A stretch of 10,161 bases of DNA from Streptosporangiaceae bacterium. Its GTDB lineage: Bacteria > Actinomycetota > Actinomycetes > Streptosporangiales > Streptosporangiaceae. Shown one piece after another: positions 6,721 to 10,161 of the stretch (position 1 is its first letter; each line of letters opens with the position of its first letter). The notes below the pieces were generated by a model that saw only the letters and a list, made by a program, of their open reading frames with translations, ran no database searches and was not told where the DNA came from. A program made the translations under genes and the position numbers. The stretch spans positions 1 through 10,161 of the forward strand of contig JASIBJ010000440.1 in assembly GCA_030045215.1 (NCBI GenBank). Direction: 5' to 3'.

Positions 6721-6807
6721 GTGTTGCTCGGATGTCCTTCCCGAACCGGTCGTATTTCCCGTGCAGTGCGGCTCTACGCGGCTAAAACCGCAGGCCGGAC
6801 TAGGCCG

Positions 6808-6824
6808 TGACAGGCATTTTGTCG
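6808..6824. repeat. TGACA-GGCATTT-TGTC motif, copy 1
   Basis: TGACAGGCATTTTGTCG lies about 100 bases upstream of the dioxygenase-like start. It shares the first 12 bases exactly with the copy at 7970-7985, and both have a TGACA/TGTC inverted-repeat form with a 6-7 base spacer. A shared regulator site is possible. Confidence 0.35.
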
Positions 6825-7113
6825 CCCGATTACCTCGATAACCGCCGCGGTATTCCCCGTGGCCGGAAAGGCTCCCGCGAAAGCGGCATCGCTCGCGTGC
6901 TGTCGGGCTCCGGCTTACCCGAATGACATAGCGGCTGTCAGTGCGGGCTGCGAGTCGATAAGGCCCGAGCCAAGAATTCGCCCGCCAGGCGTCGTCATGC
7001 GGCCACGAAGATCTTTTCGCCGGGCATGCGCCGCCGGAACATCAGTGGGGGGCAGTGCGCTGTCGCTCTAAGAGCAGCACCGGCGCCCCTAGTGTCGTTC
7101 CGGACCCGGAGCA

Positions 7114-7533
7114 GTGACGGCAAACTGCCCAAACCTGCGCCTCCGCTCGCGTCCGCATGCCGATCTAGCCCCGCGGCCGCGGTCAGTCGAGCCGGTGACC
7201 ACGATCGCCTGGCGGCTCGCGCACGTCATCGTGGCGGTGTTCGGCAGACGTAATGCGTCGCACTTTGGCGGGCCGCCTGCCGACTATGAGACGTTCGAGT
7301 TCGCGGGCTCGGCCGCAGCGGCGCTCGGGCAGCTCGACAACGGTTATGCGGCATCGGTCCAGGGGGTGCGATCCCTGGATGCCGACGCGCTGGCGCGGCC
7401 GTGCGGGCCCGCGGAGGCGCCGTTCGGTGAGTCCCCGATGGCGGGCCTCGTGCTGCACATCAACCGCGAGGTCATCCATCATGGTGCCGAGATCTCGCTT
7501 TTGCGGGATCTGTACCGCTGGAAGGAGAGCTGA
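7114..7533 (+). pseudogene. DinB-family protein lacking its N-terminal part
   Basis: The open frame encodes up to 139 residues from a GTG at 7114, but family-like sequence starts only at PVTTIAWRLAHVI (27-39). It continues through RNASHFGGPP (46-55), ARPCGPAE (93-100), AEAPFGESP and LHINREVIHHGAE (113-125) to a normal end. Full members of this actinobacterial DinB_2 group have about 50-60 further N-terminal residues forming the first helix and a loop. The 26 residues before the match look like random high-GC translation, and no other frame upstream resembles the missing part. DinB-like proteins are four-helix bundles with three metal-binding His, some of them mycothiol-dependent transferases. 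The His in WRLAH and those in the HINREVIHH segment remain. No good ribosome site is seen: GGAG at 7108-7111 is only 2 bases from the GTG. It is best read as a 5'-truncated gene; expression from GTG at 7195 cannot be excluded. Confidence 0.6.
7522..7529 (+). promoter_or_regulatory. Ribosome binding site of the VOC gene, inside the end of the DinB ORF
   Basis: AAGGAGAG ends 5 bases before the GTG at 7535. It fixes GTG as the start. The much longer in-frame reading beginning at 7253 is mostly a shadow of the DinB frame. Confidence 0.7.
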
Positions 7534-7534
7534 C

Positions 7535-7972
7535 GTGCCGTATGACTTTCAGATCGCCGTCGACTGCGAGCGCCCGCACGAGCTAGCCGACTGGTGGGCG
7601 GAGACGCTGGACTGGGTGGTCGAAGAGCAGGACCCGGACTTCATCCGCAGGATGATCACCGAGGGTTATGCGAGTGAAAGCGACACGACGACGCACGCGG
7701 GGAAGCTTGTCTGGACCGACGGAGCCGCGATCCGGCATCCCGACGGACCGGCAACCGGGCACCGTCGGCGGATCATCTTCCAGCAGGTGCCCGAGCCCAA
7801 GACGGCGAAAAACCGGTGGCACATCGACGTCTGGGTCGGCCAGGAGAACGTCCAGCCGGCATTGGAACGGCTGATCGCCAGGGGAGCGACGTTCCTGCAT
7901 GACGGGCAGCAGGGCCCGCACCGCTGGGTGACGCTGGCCGATCCCGAGGGCAATGAATTCTGCGTGAGCTGA
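7535..7972 (+). CDS. VOC family (glyoxalase-like) protein
   Basis: 145 residues from GTG, a single vicinal-oxygen-chelate domain of the Glyoxalase_6 type. It opens with FQIAVDCERPHELADWWAETL (4-24), the first strand and helix. The middle contains RRIIFQQVPEPK (81-92) and RWHIDVWVG (97-105), and the end is HRWVTLADPEGNEFCV, the typical closing strand with a Glu at the metal position. His in RWHID and Glu in GNEF are the likely metal ligands. Relatives act in glyoxalase-type chemistry, fosfomycin or bleomycin resistance, or small-molecule binding; this subgroup has no assigned substrate. It starts one base after the DinB stop, so the two were an operon. DinB and VOC genes are often neighbours in actinomycetes. 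It is complete and appears intact although its partner is truncated. Confidence 0.88.
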   Translation: MPYDFQIAVDCERPHELADWWAETLDWVVEEQDPDFIRRMITEGYASESDTTTHAGKLVWTDGAAIRHPDGPATGHRRRIIFQQVPEPKTAKNRWHIDVWVGQENVQPALERLIARGATFLHDGQQGPHRWVTLADPEGNEFCVS

Positions 7973-7985
7973 CAGGCATTTGTCA
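7970..7985. repeat. TGACA-GGCATT-TGTCA motif, copy 2
   Basis: TGACA (7970-7974) and TGTCA (7981-7985) form an inverted repeat with a 6-base spacer, overlapping the VOC stop codon and about 50 bases upstream of the jetD-like start. It matches the copy at 6808 with one inserted T there. Confidence 0.35.
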
Positions 7986-8001
7986 CCCCCTGGGGGTCTT
8001 T
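7985..8001 (+). terminator. Short hairpin with T-rich tail after the VOC gene
   Basis: ACCCC, loop CTG, GGGGT (7985-7997) form a 5-bp stem followed by CTTT, 12 bases after the VOC stop. It could end the DinB/VOC transcript before the promoter of the next gene. The near-perfect ACCCCC-T-GGGGGT palindrome could instead be an operator. Confidence 0.4.
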
Positions 8002-8022
8002 CGCGGGTTCGCCGGACCTGAC

Positions 8023-8028
8023 TACGAT
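8023..8028 (+). promoter_or_regulatory. Candidate -10 element of the jetD-like gene (possible leaderless start)
   Basis: TACGAT lies 7 bases before the GTG at 8036. No Shine-Dalgarno sequence precedes that GTG, and for the alternative ATG at 8042 the AGGTGAG motif is too close. A transcript starting at or next to the GTG would be leaderless, which is common in actinomycetes. No clear -35 is seen. Confidence 0.35.
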
Positions 8029-8035
8029 TTCGCAG

Positions 8036-9322
8036 GTGAGCATGTCGGAGCCAGCGGGCCGGTCCGTACCGGCTGGCCAGGTGGATCCGGCCAAACTGCG
8101 CCGGATGCTCGGATCCCCCGAGCTCAGCTGGCTGGTCGAGCGGATCCGCGCGAAGCTCGAGCGCGGCGAGCGGCTCGACGGCACGGTGACGCTGGTCGGG
8201 GCGACTCCGGCGCAGCGCCGCGCGGTGGCGCGCCTGCTTGGCCGCCATCCGGGCCGCGGGACCTCGCTGAGCGTGCCGCTGCCCGCAGTGGCCAACGAGC
8301 TCTTCAGGGCGGCGGCCGCGCCCAGCCTGCGGGCGGCGGTGGTAGAGCTAGGCGGCCCGGTCCGCGACCTGGCCGCCGAGCGCGCCGCGGATCTGCGCCG
8401 GTGGGGCGATGCCCTTGAGGTGCTGCGCGCCAGCAGGCTGTCCGAGCTGTCCTGGTACCGGGAATGGGTAGATGCCATCCGCCGCGACGGCACGGCCAGC
8501 AAGCTGATCAAGCAGGGCCATTCGGATCTGCTCGGCCAGGCCGCAGCCGTACTCGAGCACATCTCCACCGATGCCGAGCCGGCCGACCCCGTCCTGTCCT
8601 CCCTCGCGGCCGCGGTCACGGGTGACGAGCGCGCGCTCACGGACGGGCCGCTGGCGGGGCTCGTCTTGCGCGCGCTGGCCATCCGCGAGGGCGTCCAGGC
8701 CCCGGTCGGCGCGGAGGCGGCGCAGGCGTTGTGGAGCGCGGCCGGTATGGTCGCCGACGAGCTGACCAGTCAGGTGCTCGTGCTGAACGTGCGGGCCGGC
8801 GGCCAGCCCGTCGGGCGCTGGCTCACCGAGGCGGCCGAGGAGGGACTGCCGTTCCGGCTGACTCTGGGCCAGCTCATCAAGTACCCCGTCCTGGCGTGGG
8901 CGCTCGATATCTACGTCTGCACCAGCTCGGCCCTGGTCCGGGCCGCGGCCGAAGAACTGGGGGCAAGCTGCCCGGCGCTGGTCTGCACCGAGGGTGAAGC
9001 CTCGGTGGCGTGCGCGCGGCTGTTGCGGGCTGCGGCCAGCAGCGGGACCACCGTGCACTGGCACGCCGATTTCAGCTGGTCGGGCCTGCGCAGCACCGCG
9101 GCCGCGATCCGGCACTTGCGCGCCCAGCCGTGGCAGATGTCGGCGGGTGACTTCCAGTCGGCCCTGTCAGCTGTCGGCGAGCCACTGCGCGGCCGGGCGG
9201 AGCCGAGTCCCTGGGATCCGCGCCTGTCTGAGGTTATGCAGCGGTCAGGGCGGATGGTGGCCGAGGACCGCGTGCTGCCCGGCCTGCTGTCTGATCTCGC
9301 GGTCCACCAGCGGGTCGGTTAA
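8036..9322 (+). CDS. Orphan TIGR02679/DUF2399 protein (type II Wadjet JetD homologue) with altered Toprim residues
   Basis: 428 residues from GTG (426 from the ATG at 8042). TIGR02679 proteins are the JetD subunit of type II Wadjet systems, an SMC-like complex that finds and cuts plasmid DNA; JetD is the Toprim nuclease. Family features as remembered: LDGTVTLVG (47-55) and RRAVARLLGRHPGRGTSLSV (61-80); LWSAAGMVADELTSQVLVLN (232-251); LPFRLTLGQL (271-280); ALVCTEG (314-320); PWQMSAGDF (365-373); PWDPRLSEVM (392-401). The C-terminal Toprim domain is changed. YVCTSSALV (293-301) stands where active members have VCENP, so Thr296 replaces the metal-binding Glu. HADFSWSG (343-350) replaces HGDFDWPG, so the DxD second Asp is Ser347. 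No jetA, jetB or jetC homologue lies beside it: a VOC gene is upstream and an oxidoreductase is convergent. The frame is open throughout, so it is kept as protein. A nuclease-dead role or an early stage of decay are both possible. Confidence 0.84.
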   Translation: MSMSEPAGRSVPAGQVDPAKLRRMLGSPELSWLVERIRAKLERGERLDGTVTLVGATPAQRRAVARLLGRHPGRGTSLSVPLPAVANELFRAAAAPSLRAAVVELGGPVRDLAAERAADLRRWGDALEVLRASRLSELSWYREWVDAIRRDGTASKLIKQGHSDLLGQAAAVLEHISTDAEPADPVLSSLAAAVTGDERALTDGPLAGLVLRALAIREGVQAPVGAEAAQALWSAAGMVADELTSQVLVLNVRAGGQPVGRWLTEAAEEGLPFRLTLGQLIKYPVLAWALDIYVCTSSALVRAAAEELGASCPALVCTEGEASVACARLLRAAASSGTTVHWHADFSWSGLRSTAAAIRHLRAQPWQMSAGDFQSALSAVGEPLRGRAEPSPWDPRLSEVMQRSGRMVAEDRVLPGLLSDLAVHQRVG

Positions 9323-9353
9323 CGCCCCCCCGAGCGCCGCATCCGGCTGGCGG

Positions 9354-10161
9354 CTAGTCGCCGGAGATGATCTTCTTGAGCAGGCTGCGGGTTCGCTTGC
9401 GATCAGCCTCGTCCCTGGCGAACTCGGCCGCCACGAAGTCCGTCGCGCCTGCCGCAGCGACTTCCGCGATCTGCGCTGCCACAGCGTCTTCGTCGCCGAC
9501 GATCGCCACGTCAGCCGGCCCGGCGGCACCCTCCTTGTCCAGCATGGCGCGATAGGACGGCAGCTGGCCGTAGATCGCGAACTCCTCGGCGACCTGTGCT
9601 CGGGCGGCGTCGGGTTGGCTCGTCACGCAGACCGGCAGCTGGCAGACGACCCTCGGCGTCTCCCTGCCGGCCGCGTCGGCGGCCGCCGTGATCGTCGGGA
9701 CGATGTAATCCCGCACGGTGGCCGGACCTGTCATCCACAGCACCGTGCCGTCGGTCCGCTCGGCCGCGAGCCGGAGCATCCGCGGCGCCATCGCGGCGAG
9801 CAGGACCGGCACCCTGGACGCCCGCGGGGTTGACAGGCCGATGTGCGCGCTGACCGTGCTGCCGTCAACGCTCGCCGGCGTCCCGTCGAGCAGCGGCAGC
9901 AAGATCTCCAGGTACTCGCGCATGTGCCTGGCGGGCTTGTCGAAGCTGTATCCGTAGATGCTCTCGATGACGATCTGGTGCGACACGCCGATCCCGAGCG
10001 TGAGCCGTCCGGGGCCGACCGCCAGCGCCGCGGTCATGGCCTGCTGCGCGAGCGCGGCCGGATGCCGGGGATAGGTCGGGATCACGGCCGTGGCCAGCTC
10101 GATTCCTGGCACCTGGCTGCCTGCCACCGCCAGCGCGGTCAGTGCCTCCAGCCCGAAGATG
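9354..10161 (-). CDS. F420-dependent LLM-class oxidoreductase, TIGR03564-like (5' end outside window)
   Basis: About 268 residues are visible, read from the right edge to a TAG at 9354-9356; the N-terminus lies beyond the window. The family is the luciferase-like monooxygenase fold, a TIM barrel that uses coenzyme F420 to reduce or oxidise small molecules in the cytoplasm. The visible part starts with FGLEALTALAVAGSQVPGIE and continues with TAVIPTYPRHP, a strong family motif. Then come GRLTLGIGVSHQIVIESIYG, REYLEILLPLLDG, VPVLLAAMAPRMLRLAAERTDGT, LPSYRAMLDKEG, DVAIVGD and a C-terminal GATDFVAAEF. The pattern matches the MSMEG_4879-type group as I remember it. A GTG at 10127 would give 257 residues but cuts into conserved sequence, so it is not the true start. 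It converges with the jetD-like gene, with 31 bases between stops. The substrate is unknown. Confidence 0.9.
   Translation of the reverse strand, partial: IFGLEALTALAVAGSQVPGIELATAVIPTYPRHPAALAQQAMTAALAVGPGRLTLGIGVSHQIVIESIYGYSFDKPARHMREYLEILLPLLDGTPASVDGSTVSAHIGLSTPRASRVPVLLAAMAPRMLRLAAERTDGTVLWMTGPATVRDYIVPTITAAADAAGRETPRVVCQLPVCVTSQPDAARAQVAEEFAIYGQLPSYRAMLDKEGAAGPADVAIVGDEDAVAAQIAEVAAAGATDFVAAEFARDEADRKRTRSLLKKIISGD

Larger units (their letters stand above)
6711..7113. other. Intergenic region with no recognisable gene
   Basis: About 400 bases between the divergently read dioxygenase-like gene and the DinB remnant. No open frame has a ribosome site or recognisable protein. It holds a TGACA/TGTC motif (6808-6824), a small CCGC-GAAA-GCGG hairpin (6875-6886) and an A/T-rich patch around 6970-7020. 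The missing 5' part of the dinB gene would be expected at its right end, but no frame there resembles it. Confidence 0.5.

Noticed and set aside
6875..6886. CCGC-GAAA-GCGG tetraloop hairpin as part of a riboswitch
   Set aside because: A single 4-bp stem with a GNRA loop; the surrounding sequence on either strand does not match a riboswitch core I know.
7666..8682. 338-residue minus-strand open frame across the VOC and jetD-like genes
   Set aside because: Ser/Arg-rich shadow translation opposite two well-supported plus-strand genes.
7500..9322. A complete Wadjet defence operon
   Set aside because: Only the JetD-like gene is present; there is no SMC-like JetC or MukF/MukE-like gene in the 8 kb upstream or just downstream.
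9336..9354. Bidirectional terminator between the convergent jetD-like and oxidoreductase genes
   Set aside because: Only a 5-bp GCCGC/GCGGC pairing with a 9-base loop, overlapping the oxidoreductase stop codon; too weak to call.

Overview
The window is high-GC DNA with actinobacterial gene content: a MurT/GatD-type pair, an FprA-type ferredoxin/NADP reductase, an F420-dependent luciferase-like oxidoreductase and a DinB/VOC pair. It looks like a soil actinomycete chromosome. There is no rRNA, tRNA, transposase, integrase or CRISPR array, and codon use looks uniform. Two genes are cut by the window edges: the gatD-like gene on the left and the luciferase-like gene on the right.

Layout. (i) 1-2358, minus strand: a murT-like Mur ligase overlaps a gatD-like amidotransferase by 4 bases (ATGA), the order of the lipid II amidation operon. 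(ii) 2359-2769: a divergent intergenic region with a strong hairpin. (iii) 2770-4501, plus strand: a His-rich 83-aa protein of unknown function, then an FprA-type reductase. (iv) 4534-6710, minus strand: a secreted protein with seven C-x5-C repeats, probably a seven-bladed beta-propeller, and upstream of it a small protein with an Fe(II)/2-oxoglutarate dioxygenase signature. (v) 6711-7113: no gene seen. (vi) 7114-7972, plus strand: a DinB-family ORF missing its N-terminal part, followed one base later by a VOC (glyoxalase-like) protein. (vii) 8036-9322, plus strand: a TIGR02679/DUF2399 protein, the family of the JetD nuclease of type II Wadjet, standing alone. (viii) 9354-end, minus strand: a TIGR03564-type F420-dependent oxidoreductase.

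The most unusual content is two well-preserved reading frames whose enzymatic residues appear to be gone. The GatD-like protein has Gly at the nucleophilic Cys position, Arg at the catalytic His position and Val at the glutamine-binding Arg position, yet it stays fused by translational coupling to a largely intact MurT-like ligase. The JetD-like protein has lost the Toprim Glu and the second Asp of the DxD motif, and no jetA, jetB or jetC lies next to it. Both look like non-catalytic paralogues kept for another role. The family comparisons are from memory and have not been checked by search.
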